Assembly: GCA_964647695.1 (NCBI GenBank)
Contig: CAZYIS010000008.1
Coordinates: 1 to 23,524 of the forward strand
Direction: 5' to 3'
Source of the DNA: VGKP01 sp964647695
Lineage (GTDB): Archaea; Nanobdellota; Nanobdellia; Pacearchaeales; GW2011-AR1
Length of the DNA stretch: 23,524 nt
Shown here: in pieces, positions 6,333 to 13,798 of the stretch
Layout: each line of letters begins with the position of its first letter
Numbering within the stretch: the first letter of the stretch is position 1
Translations under genes and position numbers: made by a program
Notes under the pieces: model-generated
Told to the model about the DNA's origin: nothing
Databases searched by the model: none
What the model saw: only the letters and a program-made list of their open reading frames with translations

Positions 6333-7061
6333 ATGGTATATAAAATAATAAAAAATTCTTTTGAAGACCTATTCAAAAATCCAATCCTAATTGTTCCATC
6401 CGTTCTTATTCTCGTATTCAGTTTAATTCTATCCTTCATCTCTGGAAAAGTCAGTCTAATGTTATCCAATGAAACTGCAACAATTATAACCCTCTGGATT
6501 TCCCTATTTACTATAGTATTTATTTTAGTTTCTTCCTATTTCTATTCTGGTTTAATCCATATTTCATTACTATCCATGAAAAGAAAAGTTTCATTAAGGG
6601 AAATGTTCCAAGGCGCAAACAAATTCTTCATTAGAAATTCTGTGCTAGTAATCATTATGCTTTTGCTAGTCTATGTTACAAATTTAATAATCGGAGAACT
6701 GGTAAATTATCTTGGTAAATATTTTGGATTCTCCACATCTCTAGCAACGATTATTTTTATAATTTTATATTATCTATTCCTTGTGGGAATTGTTTCTTTC
6801 CTAACTTTCGATAGTTTCTTTTTAATAAAAAATAATTCTAGCATAATCAATAGTATAAAACAAAGCATAAACTTTACATTAAAGAATTATATTTCTGTTC
6901 TAATTATTCTTCTGCTATTCCTAGTAACCTATTTCCTAGTAGGTTTATTAGACAACTTATTAGCTCTTAGTATAACTTCACCCTCCGCATTAATTTACAG
7001 CATTATAATTTATCCTATTTTCGTATTAATCTTAGCAAGAATGATTAATACTCTAGAATAA
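6333..7061 (+). CDS. Six-helix integral membrane protein
   Basis: A 242-residue protein dominated by about six hydrophobic helices, roughly at residues 17-35, 46-68, 98-120, 134-158, 183-206 and 215-236. It starts with VYKIIKNSFEDLFKNPILIVP, an amphipathic lead-in common in archaeal membrane proteins of unknown role. The start is preceded by GGTGG and lies three bases after the upstream stop; the next gene starts one base after this stop, so this is a true operon. No transporter motif, charged pore residue or catalytic motif is visible. I cannot name a substrate. Confidence 0.75.
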   Translation: MVYKIIKNSFEDLFKNPILIVPSVLILVFSLILSFISGKVSLMLSNETATIITLWISLFTIVFILVSSYFYSGLIHISLLSMKRKVSLREMFQGANKFFIRNSVLVIIMLLLVYVTNLIIGELVNYLGKYFGFSTSLATIIFIILYYLFLVGIVSFLTFDSFFLIKNNSSIINSIKQSINFTLKNYISVLIILLLFLVTYFLVGLLDNLLALSITSPSALIYSIIIYPIFVLILARMINTLE

Positions 7062-7062
7062 T

Positions 7063-7611
7063 ATGATCTACTCTCCCGATGATGATTCCTATTTGTTAGA
7101 AACCCAGGTTAAATTATATTCCAAAGATAAAACTGTTCTTGATATGGGAACTGGATCGGGTATTCAAGCTCTTTCTGCTTTAAATTCCGGAGCAAAATCC
7201 GTTCTGGCCGTAGATATAAATAAAGAAGCCATAACTCTACTAAAAAATAAATATAAACAAAAGAATATTAAATTCCTTCATTCAAACCTATTTTCCAAAG
7301 TAAAATCTAAATTTGATCTAATTATATTTAATCCCCCCTATCTTCCAGAAGATGAGCGAGAAGATTCTGAATCTGCTTTAGTCACCACCGGCGGCAAAAA
7401 CGGTGATGAAATAATATTAAAATTCCTACAGCAATCAAAAGTCCACCTAAATAAAAATGGACTTATCCTACTTCTGGTTTCATCCCTTACTCCTCTGGAA
7501 AAAATTGAATCTCTTTTGACTAAGCAAAAAATGAAATCTGAATTTCTTTCTTCTAAGAAAATATTCTTTGAAACCCTTTCAGTTCTAAAAATCCAAAAAA
7601 ACATCTCTTAA
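7063..7611 (+). CDS. HemK2/Mtq2-like N5-glutamine methyltransferase
   Basis: A 182-residue class I SAM methyltransferase. The SAM-binding motif is VLDMGTGSG (residues about 25-33), the acidic ribose-binding residue is Asp51 in AVDIN, and NPPY (90-93) is the signature of enzymes that methylate glutamine or exocyclic amines. The N-terminal YSPDDDSYLLE corresponds to the Y-P-x-x-D-S-x-L motif of HemK2/Mtq2. In archaea and eukaryotes this type methylates the GGQ glutamine of release factor 1, usually with a small Trm112 partner, which is not seen here. It is the last gene of the RNase J operon and is followed by an oligo-T stretch. Confident as to family, less so as to substrate. Confidence 0.85.
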   Translation: MIYSPDDDSYLLETQVKLYSKDKTVLDMGTGSGIQALSALNSGAKSVLAVDINKEAITLLKNKYKQKNIKFLHSNLFSKVKSKFDLIIFNPPYLPEDEREDSESALVTTGGKNGDEIILKFLQQSKVHLNKNGLILLLVSSLTPLEKIESLLTKQKMKSEFLSSKKIFFETLSVLKIQKNIS

Positions 7612-7615
7612 ATTG

Positions 7616-7653
7616 TTTTTTTGTGATACTCGAGGAACATTAAAGTTCCTAGA
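7616..7653 (+). terminator. Candidate terminator and hairpin after the methyltransferase gene
   Basis: A run of seven T (7616-7622) starts five bases after the stop; oligo-T is the usual archaeal termination signal. A hairpin follows (aggaac-attaaa-gttcct at 7633-7650, extended by two more pairs across one mismatch). The 107-base gap to the next gene also holds the palindrome taaatattta (7672-7681). Confidence 0.45.
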
Positions 7654-7689
7654 TATTACTACTATCTAAGATAAATATTTAGGCATTCT

Positions 7690-7697
7690 TTTTTAAA
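7690..7697 (+). promoter_or_regulatory. TATA box of the 152-aa unknown gene at 7719
   Basis: The sequence tttttaaa is centred about 25 bases before the ATG at 7719. A leaderless transcript is expected. Confidence 0.55.
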
Positions 7698-7718
7698 CTC
7701 CCATATTCAATTAATAAT

Positions 7719-8177
7719 ATGAAAAACATACTCTTTGTTACCCGAAGAGAAAATCATGCAGCAGCAGATAATATATTTTTAAGAATTGCAGGTCACCATG
7801 ATCCTATAGATTCACCTCCATTGGAAGAAAGATTTTCAGCTACCTATGCTTTTTCAGAGGAAGAAGTTCAAGGAGCATTAAGAATGGAAAAATACGATGC
7901 TGCAATATTTTTAGGATTAAGTTTATCCGAAAGATTTTTAGGACATGATTATTCTACTCCAGAAGTAAAAAATGGTCTAGAAACCTTAAAAGGACTCAGA
8001 AGAGGAGAAATGCCCGTATATATTTTAAGTAGATCTCCTGATCCAATTCCAACTCGTCTAAAAGCCCATGTAGTAAAAACTAATGATTCTGCATTTACCG
8101 GATATCTTAGAAATTCCATCCTTCAAAATACTAATGCGTTTGTGTGTCTCCAAGGCTTTAATTCTAAAAAAGCATAA
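7719..8177 (+). CDS. Hypothetical protein, possibly a Rossmann-like or receiver-like fold
   Basis: I do not recognise this 152-residue protein. It starts with a strand (KNILFVTRRENH), has a second hydrophobic strand (YDAAIFLGLSLS) and a third (MPVYILSRSPDP), with helices between. The order resembles an alpha/beta Rossmann-like or receiver-like domain. The acidic pocket and phospho-acceptor Asp of a true response regulator are not evident, so a signalling role is not claimed. It has no membrane helix and has its own promoter between the RNase J operon and prefoldin alpha. Confidence 0.6.
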   Translation: MKNILFVTRRENHAAADNIFLRIAGHHDPIDSPPLEERFSATYAFSEEEVQGALRMEKYDAAIFLGLSLSERFLGHDYSTPEVKNGLETLKGLRRGEMPVYILSRSPDPIPTRLKAHVVKTNDSAFTGYLRNSILQNTNAFVCLQGFNSKKA

Positions 8178-8185
8178 TTTTAAAA
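8177..8185 (+). promoter_or_regulatory. TATA box of prefoldin alpha
   Basis: The sequence attttaaaa is centred 27 bases before the ATG at 8208 and overlaps the stop codon of the upstream gene. Confidence 0.5.
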
Positions 8186-8207
8186 GAACAAAAAACCCAC
8201 ATTATTT

Positions 8208-8606
8208 ATGGACCAAGAAGTAATGTATAAAGCACAGCTACTCCAAGGAGAAGCTCAGGAATTAGAACAACATTTAGAAATAGTAGAACATGAATTAGAT
8301 GATTTAAACAAAATACATCAATCTTTGAAGGATTTTGAAAATCTCAATCAAAAATCAAGCATATCCTCTCTAGGTAAGGGAATTCATATTAGAACCAATA
8401 TAGAATCCAAGGATCTTTTGGTTGAAGTGGGTGCAGGTGTTCTAGTAAAGAAAACATCCACTGAAACTAGAGCAGTAATAGAAAATCAAATTAAAAGATT
8501 AAATGAAGCAAGACTTCAGATGTTAAATAAACTAGCCATGTATAGAAAAGCTCTAGAATCCATTATGCAAGAACTTCAAGAAGAACAGCATAATCATTCT
8601 CATTAA
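8208..8606 (+). CDS. pfdA: Prefoldin subunit alpha
   Basis: A protein of 132 residues. Prefoldin is a cytosolic holdase, two alpha and four beta subunits, that passes unfolded proteins to the thermosome. The sequence shows the alpha layout: an N-terminal coiled coil (about 1-50, with LLQGEAQELEQHLEIVEHELDDL), a central beta-hairpin region (about 52-87, GKGIHIRTNIESKDLLVEVGAGVLVKK) with the family's VEVGAGV segment, and a C-terminal coiled coil (about 90-128). The tail ends in a His-rich NHSH. A small helical protein gene follows 30 bases downstream but has its own TATA box. The beta subunit is not in the window. Confidence 0.88.
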   Translation: MDQEVMYKAQLLQGEAQELEQHLEIVEHELDDLNKIHQSLKDFENLNQKSSISSLGKGIHIRTNIESKDLLVEVGAGVLVKKTSTETRAVIENQIKRLNEARLQMLNKLAMYRKALESIMQELQEEQHNHSH

Positions 8607-8607
8607 A

Positions 8608-8615
8608 TATTTATA
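8608..8615 (+). promoter_or_regulatory. TATA box of the 106-aa helical gene
   Basis: The sequence tatttata is centred 25 bases before the ATG at 8637. A leaderless transcript is expected. Confidence 0.6.
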
Positions 8616-8636
8616 CTCCTATTTTTTGCTTTTATC

Positions 8637-8957
8637 ATGAATTCGGCAGAGACTCTTACCCAAAGAATACAAGCTATTACTCAATTTTCAATTAGTAATA
8701 AACTTACACAAAACGCTGCAAAAGGATTCATAGCCATTGCTAGAATGGAAAAAGAAATTTTCGATTTAATCCATTCTAATAATTTAGCTTTAAAGAAGGA
8801 AGCTCTAAAAAGAGCAGCCCAATATAAAGAAAATGCATTTAGATATTTAGTTTTTGATAAAAAAGCAATTGATGAAGAAAGAGTTATGGACAGTTATCAA
8901 AAAATTCTAAGTGAAGTCACTACACTTTACGAAACTGCAGAATTAAGAGTAAGGTGA
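8637..8957 (+). CDS. Small all-helical hypothetical protein (106 aa)
   Basis: A 106-residue protein I do not recognise. It is predicted by eye to be almost entirely helical (residues 3-30, 34-60, 60-78 and 80-104), with many Ala, Lys and Glu and no cysteine or membrane segment. It lies just after prefoldin alpha on the same strand but has its own TATA box. It could be a lineage-specific adaptor or RNA-binding helical bundle; there is no motif to decide. Confidence 0.6.
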   Translation: MNSAETLTQRIQAITQFSISNKLTQNAAKGFIAIARMEKEIFDLIHSNNLALKKEALKRAAQYKENAFRYLVFDKKAIDEERVMDSYQKILSEVTTLYETAELRVR

Positions 8958-8969
8958 GTAATTAATCTC

Positions 8970-9019
8970 TAAAAATACTATTATCTACTCCTAAATAAAT
9001 TTTAAAAATACTATTATCT
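8970..9019 (+). repeat. 17-bp direct repeat upstream of transketolase
   Basis: The 17-mer taaaaatactattatct occurs at 8970-8986 and again at 9003-9019, with 33 bases (three helical turns) between starts. The pair lies just upstream of the transketolase TATA elements, where an archaeal regulator would act. No third copy was noticed nearby. Confidence 0.6.
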
Positions 9020-9051
9020 CCTTCTCATTAGATTTTTATACCTCTTTTCTC

Positions 9052-9059
9052 TTATATAA
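9052..9059 (+). promoter_or_regulatory. TATA box of transketolase
   Basis: The sequence ttatataa is centred 23-24 bases before the ATG at 9079, predicting a leaderless mRNA. A second candidate (tttttata, 9033-9040) would give a leader of about 17 bases. Confidence 0.5.
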
Positions 9060-9078
9060 TCGTAAAAAAGTGTTTAAA

Positions 9079-10914
9079 ATGAGTGATAAAAAAATTCAGT
9101 CTCTGAAAGATATGGCAAATCTCCTTAGAAGAGATTCTCTACAAATAACTACTGAAGCAGGTTCAGGTCATCCTTCTTCCTGCTTGTCCTGTGCAGAAAT
9201 AATGTCCGTTCTATTCTTTGATGAAATGAGCTATGATATTAATGATGCTAAAAATCCTAATAATGATGAATTTGTTCTGAGCAAGGGCCACGCAGCACCT
9301 ATTCTCTATGCTTCATTAAAAAGAGCCGGAGCATTGAAAGAACCTCTGTCTAATTACAGAAAAATACATGGACATTTAGAAGGACACCCTATGCCTTCTA
9401 CCGAAGAACCATCCATAAAAGTTGCATCAGGTTCTCTTGGACAAGGACTCAGCGTAGGTTTAGGAATGGCTCTAGCCATGCGCAAACAAAAATCCAATGG
9501 ACGAGTCTTTGTTTTAATGGGAGATAGTGAAATAGCCGAAGGTTCAGTTTACGAAGCCTGTGAACTTGCATCCTATTACAAAGTAAATAATCTCTATGCT
9601 ATTCTTGATATGAATCGCCTTGGACAAAGAGGAGAAACTCTGGTTGGTCGAAATGCTGAAGCCTATGCCAAAAGATTCAAATCCTTTGGTTGGGATGTTA
9701 TAACCATAGACGGTCATTCCATACCTCAACTTCTTTCAGCATTCAAAAAGATTAGATCGAATCAAAAACCTACACTTATCATTGCCGAAACCGTAAAAGG
9801 AAAAGGAGTTCCATTCATAGAAAACAAAGATGGCTGGCACGGAAGAGCATTAAACAAAGGAGAATATCTCAATGCTTTGCATGCATTGCCCAGACCTAAC
9901 ATTCCCGAGTTTACTATAAATGTTCCAGAAAAATATAAAGAACCTAAAATTAATTTATCAAAACAAACCGTTCGGAGGTTATTATTTACTAGAAAAGAAA
10001 TTGCCACCCGAGAAGCCTATGGCATTGCTCTTGAAAACCTTGCGCTTAAAGATCCTAAAATAATTGCTCTGGATGCAGAAGTAAGTAACTCCACTTTCTC
10101 CGCCGTTGTAAAAAAGATAAATCCTGAAAATTTCATAGAATCTTTTGTGGCCGAACAAAATATGATTGGCATGGCTTTAGGATTATCTATAAAGGGATAT
10201 CATGTCTATGCATCTACTTTCGCCGCATTTCTTTCCAGAGCCCACGATCAAATAAGAATGTCTGCTCTCAGCCATGGAAATATAACCATTTGTGGTAGCC
10301 ACGCCGGAGTTTCCATTGGTGCCGATGGCGCATCCCAAATGGGTCTAGAGGACATTGCTCTTTTCAGAGATCTAAATGGTTCAACCATATTCTATCCATC
10401 TGATGCAGTTTCAACCCAAAAACTTGTCAATCTAACAAATAAAATTAAGGGCATAAAATATATTAGAACAACCCGAGCAAAAACTCCAATTATCTATAAT
10501 AAGGATGAAGAATTTGAACTTGGAGACTTCAAAGTTCTAAAACAATCTAAGCAAGACTCCATTGTTTTAATCGGCGCTGGAATTACTCTTCACGAATGTC
10601 TTAAGGCCCATTCTCTACTGAAGAAACATAATATCTCTGCAGCAGTAATCGATCTTTATTGCATCAAACCTCTAAACATAACCAAACTAATGCATTTTAT
10701 CAAAAGCCATGGAAATAAAATAGTTGTTGCCGAAGACCATTATTCTGCTGGGGGCATTGGAGAAATGCTGGCCCATGAATTAATTAATGCAAAAATACAA
10801 ATGAAACACCTTTGCATTAGCAAAACACCTCATTCTGGAACCATGGAAGAACTATTGGACAAATATAGCATAAACGCAAGACACATTGCCATGTATGCTC
10901 GAACTTTTATCTAA
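9079..10914 (+). CDS. tkt: Transketolase, full-length single chain
   Basis: A thiamine-diphosphate enzyme of 611 residues that moves two-carbon units between ketoses and aldoses, linking triose and hexose phosphates to pentose phosphates. The N-terminal half shows GSGHP (28-32), SKGHAAP (68-74) and the TPP/metal motif GDSEIAEG (148-155), completed by MNRLGQ (Asn179). The C-terminal half carries VAEQNMIG with the catalytic Glu (359), and STFAAFLSRAHDQIR. Many archaea encode the two halves as separate proteins; here both are in one chain. An in-frame GTG at 9070 exists, but the ATG at 9079 fits the TATA spacing better. The GNAT gene follows four bases after the stop, probably cotranscribed. Confidence 0.93.
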   Translation: MSDKKIQSLKDMANLLRRDSLQITTEAGSGHPSSCLSCAEIMSVLFFDEMSYDINDAKNPNNDEFVLSKGHAAPILYASLKRAGALKEPLSNYRKIHGHLEGHPMPSTEEPSIKVASGSLGQGLSVGLGMALAMRKQKSNGRVFVLMGDSEIAEGSVYEACELASYYKVNNLYAILDMNRLGQRGETLVGRNAEAYAKRFKSFGWDVITIDGHSIPQLLSAFKKIRSNQKPTLIIAETVKGKGVPFIENKDGWHGRALNKGEYLNALHALPRPNIPEFTINVPEKYKEPKINLSKQTVRRLLFTRKEIATREAYGIALENLALKDPKIIALDAEVSNSTFSAVVKKINPENFIESFVAEQNMIGMALGLSIKGYHVYASTFAAFLSRAHDQIRMSALSHGNITICGSHAGVSIGADGASQMGLEDIALFRDLNGSTIFYPSDAVSTQKLVNLTNKIKGIKYIRTTRAKTPIIYNKDEEFELGDFKVLKQSKQDSIVLIGAGITLHECLKAHSLLKKHNISAAVIDLYCIKPLNITKLMHFIKSHGNKIVVAEDHYSAGGIGEMLAHELINAKIQMKHLCISKTPHSGTMEELLDKYSINARHIAMYARTFI

Positions 10915-10918
10915 TAGT

Positions 10919-11368
10919 ATGAGAATATTATTAACAAAACACGCGTCCTATATCAAAGAATCATTGGAAATAGCCAGAACTCTATCAGCCTATTTTACAA
11001 AAGATGCACTAGATTCCATGACTTCTGATTTTAGTAAATATTCTCTAATAGTTGCAGAAGAAGGATCTATTTCCGCATTTTTATGTTTCGGATTAAAACA
11101 AAATAGATATGAAATACTTTGGTTTGGCGTTAAACCAGACAAACAAAGTCAAGGTCTAGGTAAGTCTATGCTGGATTTTCTAATTAATTATCTAAAAGAA
11201 AAAAAGATCAAAGAATTATATGTAAAAACTCTTTCTCCCGAAGATCCCTATGAACCCTACAAGCGCACAAGAAAATTCTATGAAGAAAATGGATTTAAAC
11301 ATCTATATATCGAAAAAGCTACCAAGAAAGGTTGGGATGATCAAGTGGTTATGAGATTAACTCTTTAA
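10919..11368 (+). CDS. GNAT-family N-acetyltransferase
   Basis: A protein of 149 residues, a normal length for GNAT enzymes, which transfer an acetyl group from acetyl-CoA to an amine. The acetyl-CoA pyrophosphate loop is visible as QSQGLGKSML (76-85, the Q/R-x-x-G-x-G motif), preceded by the strand ILWFGVKP and followed by the motif B region YKRTRKFYEENGF (114-126), common in GNATs. An in-frame start lies 33 bases upstream inside transketolase, but the ATG at 10919, four bases after that stop, gives the expected N-terminus. Its stop interlocks with that of the convergent PRPP synthase (TTAA at 11365-11368). Substrate unknown. Confidence 0.85.
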   Translation: MRILLTKHASYIKESLEIARTLSAYFTKDALDSMTSDFSKYSLIVAEEGSISAFLCFGLKQNRYEILWFGVKPDKQSQGLGKSMLDFLINYLKEKKIKELYVKTLSPEDPYEPYKRTRKFYEENGFKHLYIEKATKKGWDDQVVMRLTL

Positions 11369-12240
11369 ATTTTCTTCAATTTCTTAACAATTGCGTCACT
11401 CACATCAATTTTAGAATATTTAGAAGGAACCGTATTAGTTGTAATAAGTGAAGAATAATTTCGTATATCTTTATCACAGTTATTAACCAAAAGGCCATGA
11501 ATGCCTATGCAAGTTAATTTCTTTGCCCCTTGAGATTTGGCCATTTTCAATGCGCCCACTAGAGTCTTCCCCGTACTAATAATATCATCAATAATAATAT
11601 AATTCTTTCCCGCATCTAACTCTACTTTTCTTTGTTTAATATTTGCATCACCTATTCTAGTCTTATTCAAAACAAAAACTTTTTTCTTCAGCATTTTAGC
11701 AATTTTAGAACTCCATTGTCTACTTTCCAAATCAGGTCCAATTATCTCAAAGTCACTTTTGAAATTCTTCTTAATATAATTTGCCACAATTTCATCCACC
11801 GTAATGGATTCTGCTCTCTTGGAAAGCCTATGCATATCATCTATTCTATGAAGATGAGGATCAATGGCGATTATTTTATCAAATCCAGAGAATAATTCTA
11901 TCATGTGTTTAGCCGAAAAACTATCATAGTTCATGAAATGCGTATCCTGTCTCATATAGGGTAGATAGGTAGCAAACAGTATTGTCTTTTTAGCCCCGTA
12001 ATCTCTGGCAATTCCTTCCACCAGAATAGTTTCCACTATCTTTTCATTAGGATTTCCAGCCATGGAATTAAGAATCACTACCGTTAGTCCTTTGGGATTT
12101 TTATCGACCAAAAGATGAAATTCAGAATCTGGAAATTTCTTAACTTCTATTTCTGTAAATGCAGCGCCTAATTTTTTAGCCACAACTTTTCCCATAACAC
12201 TAACTTCCGGAAAAGCAGCAATAAGAATATTTTTACCCAT
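11365..12240 (-). CDS. prs: Ribose-phosphate pyrophosphokinase (PRPP synthase)
   Basis: A 291-residue enzyme, in the size range of archaeal PRPP synthases. It converts ribose 5-phosphate and ATP to PRPP, the precursor for nucleotides, histidine and NAD. Motifs are the KFPDSE region (35-40) of the N-terminal domain, RQD (97-99), the divalent-metal site DPHLHR (127-132), the flexible-loop region KTRIGD (193-198), and the PRPP/ribose-phosphate loop IIDDIISTGKTL (216-227). The mRNA leader is predicted to be about 11 bases, nearly all of it the Shine-Dalgarno AAGGTGAT. It lies tail to tail with the transketolase operon, which can supply pentose phosphate. Confidence 0.93.
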   Translation of the reverse strand: MGKNILIAAFPEVSVMGKVVAKKLGAAFTEIEVKKFPDSEFHLLVDKNPKGLTVVILNSMAGNPNEKIVETILVEGIARDYGAKKTILFATYLPYMRQDTHFMNYDSFSAKHMIELFSGFDKIIAIDPHLHRIDDMHRLSKRAESITVDEIVANYIKKNFKSDFEIIGPDLESRQWSSKIAKMLKKKVFVLNKTRIGDANIKQRKVELDAGKNYIIIDDIISTGKTLVGALKMAKSQGAKKLTCIGIHGLLVNNCDKDIRNYSSLITTNTVPSKYSKIDVSDAIVKKLKKI

Positions 12241-12270
12241 TTAATCACCTTTACCTAACAAAGCTAAAGA

Positions 12271-12280
12271 GTTTTATAAA
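12271..12280 (-). promoter_or_regulatory. TATA box of PRPP synthase, with SD-only leader
   Basis: Minus-strand tttataaaac is centred about 36 bases before the ATG. With a 25-base TATA-to-start distance, the leader would be AAGGTGATTAA, matching the 16S anti-SD (GGTGAT). Confidence 0.6.
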
Positions 12281-12314
12281 TGTATTTGAGTAGGTATATT
12301 TGTTAATACTTTTC

Positions 12315-12575
12315 TCATATTTTAGGATTCAATCTTTGAGCCAAGCCCATCAAGCTAATAGGTTGATGTTCATCCACAATTCTAAGATAACTATAGGTTT
12401 CAGAAACAATCCTGTTTAAATCACTAATTGCTGCGCCATAGCGAGTAGTATTAGTTATTTCACCATTGTTTCTTTCGGCATCTAAAGTCATAGCTCTACC
12501 AATGCCTTCAATTGAACTAGCATACCATTTGTCTACTTCTTCTCTAGTTTTGAATGATTCAATTTTTTCAATCAT
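12315..12575 (-). CDS. Hypothetical soluble helical protein (86 aa)
   Basis: The last gene of the three-gene minus transcript. The ATG at 12575 is chosen because AGGAG lies about nine bases upstream and the gene overlaps the previous stop by eight bases; the longer in-frame reading upstream is only a shadow of the previous gene. The 86 residues (starting MIEKIESFKTREEVDKWY) are mostly helical, with no membrane segment or cysteine. The C-terminal part (ISLMGLAQRLNPKI) is more hydrophobic. It is probably a cytosolic partner of the membrane proteins encoded upstream. Family not recognised. Confidence 0.65.
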   Translation of the reverse strand: MIEKIESFKTREEVDKWYASSIEGIGRAMTLDAERNNGEITNTTRYGAAISDLNRIVSETYSYLRIVDEHQPISLMGLAQRLNPKI

Positions 12576-13380
12576 ATTTTTTCTCCTTTTGGTTAGGACT
12601 TGAAATAACTCTAATTCTACCTGCTTCTTTTGAGCCACTTTGGGTTTCAGGATTGAACCAAGTATCATTATTAATGCTAAATCCATATCTATTTTTTGGA
12701 TGGCCCCAAGCAGTAGTTGTGTCTCCAGGATAATTATAACCAATTCCAGCTACTGATCCCGAATACATTTCTCCAACATCATCACTGACTCTTACACTAG
12801 GATCATAATCTATATTTCCTCTTTGGAAACTAATCTTAGATCCTTCTACTACTAATGCTTCAAGACCTTCCTTACTTACTCCAGCACCATCTTTGACATC
12901 AATAGATATAACATGGCTTGGAACATTAGTTCCATGATCTAAATAACTATCTGTTTGTAATTTTATTACATAAACTGGGGATAATTTATCAAATTCAACA
13001 TCTTTACTTCCAGAGACTGAAACTGAGTGATATCCTCCAAGTGGTCCGGTATATCCTCCACTTTCACTAAAATCAACTCTCTTAACATCTTTGACGATAT
13101 GCATTCCTGATCTTTCTTCAAGAACAGTGCCTACAATAGGTGAACTACTTTCAGCATAATTAGACTTCCATCGATTTTCATAGTTATGAATAGTATTAAA
13201 CCTATTTTGATTTTCTTTAGCTTCAATAACTTTTCTTACTTGTTCTTCTTGATTTTGTCTTTGTGTATGCTCCGCATTTGCCTTTCTAATTCCATAAGCT
13301 CCCAGAGTTACTAGTCCTGCTACAACTAAACCTGCAACTATTTTATGACTTGTATATTTTGGTGATTCATTATTTTTCAT
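12568..13380 (-). CDS. Membrane-anchored hypothetical protein (270 aa)
   Basis: The second gene of the three-gene transcript. The start at 13380 has GGAGG upstream; an ATG 18 bases earlier has no ribosome site and would overlap the previous gene. Residues 13-31 (KIVAGLVVAGLVTLGAYGI) form an N-terminal membrane anchor. A charged Gln/Glu-rich helix (about 34-65) follows, then a beta-rich domain (about 80-255) with many Gly, Ser and Asp and no cysteine. The domain is probably outside the membrane. No known fold signature was recognised. Confidence 0.7.
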   Translation of the reverse strand: MKNNESPKYTSHKIVAGLVVAGLVTLGAYGIRKANAEHTQRQNQEEQVRKVIEAKENQNRFNTIHNYENRWKSNYAESSSPIVGTVLEERSGMHIVKDVKRVDFSESGGYTGPLGGYHSVSVSGSKDVEFDKLSPVYVIKLQTDSYLDHGTNVPSHVISIDVKDGAGVSKEGLEALVVEGSKISFQRGNIDYDPSVRVSDDVGEMYSGSVAGIGYNYPGDTTTAWGHPKNRYGFSINNDTWFNPETQSGSKEAGRIRVISSPNQKEKKYD

Positions 13381-13384
13381 TCTA

Positions 13385-13732
13385 TTACATTCCTCCATCC
13401 GAATTAGAATTAATTATTCCATATAAAAATATAGTGCCCAATGCTGCTTGTCCAATAGTTCTTCCAATTACATATGCTTTGTCCAATTGTTCTACTCTTT
13501 TAGGTTGATTAGGATAGGATTCATTACTTTCATCAAAATGAGATCCTCTAACCATATCTAGATATTTTCCACTTGTAACTATATTCATTAAAGAAATACC
13601 TGCTGAAGCAGTTCCTAAAGTTGAACCAACGGCAAGTCCACCCATAAAAGAACTAAATACATTTTGGCACATTACTTTTGAAACTATTTTAGGTGCTTTT
13701 GATGTTGAACAATTATTTTCTAATGTTTCCAT
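13385..13732 (-). CDS. Small membrane protein, two helices (115 aa)
   Basis: The first gene of the three-gene transcript. It has two hydrophobic, small-residue-rich segments (about 27-52, with FMGGLAVGSTLGTASAGI, and about 86-108, with YVIGRTIGQAALGTIF) that look like tightly packing membrane helices with GxxxG-type contacts. Between them is a soluble charged loop. There are two cysteines near the N-terminus. The gene has its own TATA box predicting a leaderless mRNA. The small-residue pattern suggests an oligomeric membrane assembly. No family assigned. Confidence 0.65.
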   Translation of the reverse strand: METLENNCSTSKAPKIVSKVMCQNVFSSFMGGLAVGSTLGTASAGISLMNIVTSGKYLDMVRGSHFDESNESYPNQPKRVEQLDKAYVIGRTIGQAALGTIFLYGIINSNSDGGM

Positions 13733-13754
13733 GTTTTTTATTAAAATATTTAGT

Positions 13755-13762
13755 ATTTAAAT
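13755..13762 (-). promoter_or_regulatory. TATA box of the three-gene membrane transcript
   Basis: The sequence atttaaat is centred 26 bases before the ATG at 13732. It separates this transcript from the seven-gene one to its right. Confidence 0.6.
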
Positions 13763-13798
13763 CTTTCTATTTGTTACTCTTAGTTAGTTACAACAATA

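Noticed and set aside
7719..8177. Response regulator receiver domain
   Set aside because: The strand and helix order is similar, but the acidic pocket and phospho-acceptor Asp with its surroundings are not visible.
9070..9078. GTG start three codons upstream of the transketolase ATG
   Set aside because: The TATA spacing fits a leaderless mRNA starting at the ATG at 9079, and the family N-terminus does not need the extra residues.
10886..10918. Longer start for the GNAT gene inside transketolase
   Set aside because: The extra 11 residues come from the transketolase coding region in another frame; the ATG four bases after that stop gives a normal GNAT start.
12576..12743. 56-residue N-terminal extension of the 86-residue gene
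   Set aside because: It overlaps the conserved end of the upstream gene in another frame, while the ATG at 12575 has an AGGAG site.
13381..13398. Earlier ATG for the 270-residue membrane protein
   Set aside because: It overlaps the previous gene and has no ribosome site; the GGAGG lies between it and the ATG at 13380 and serves the latter.
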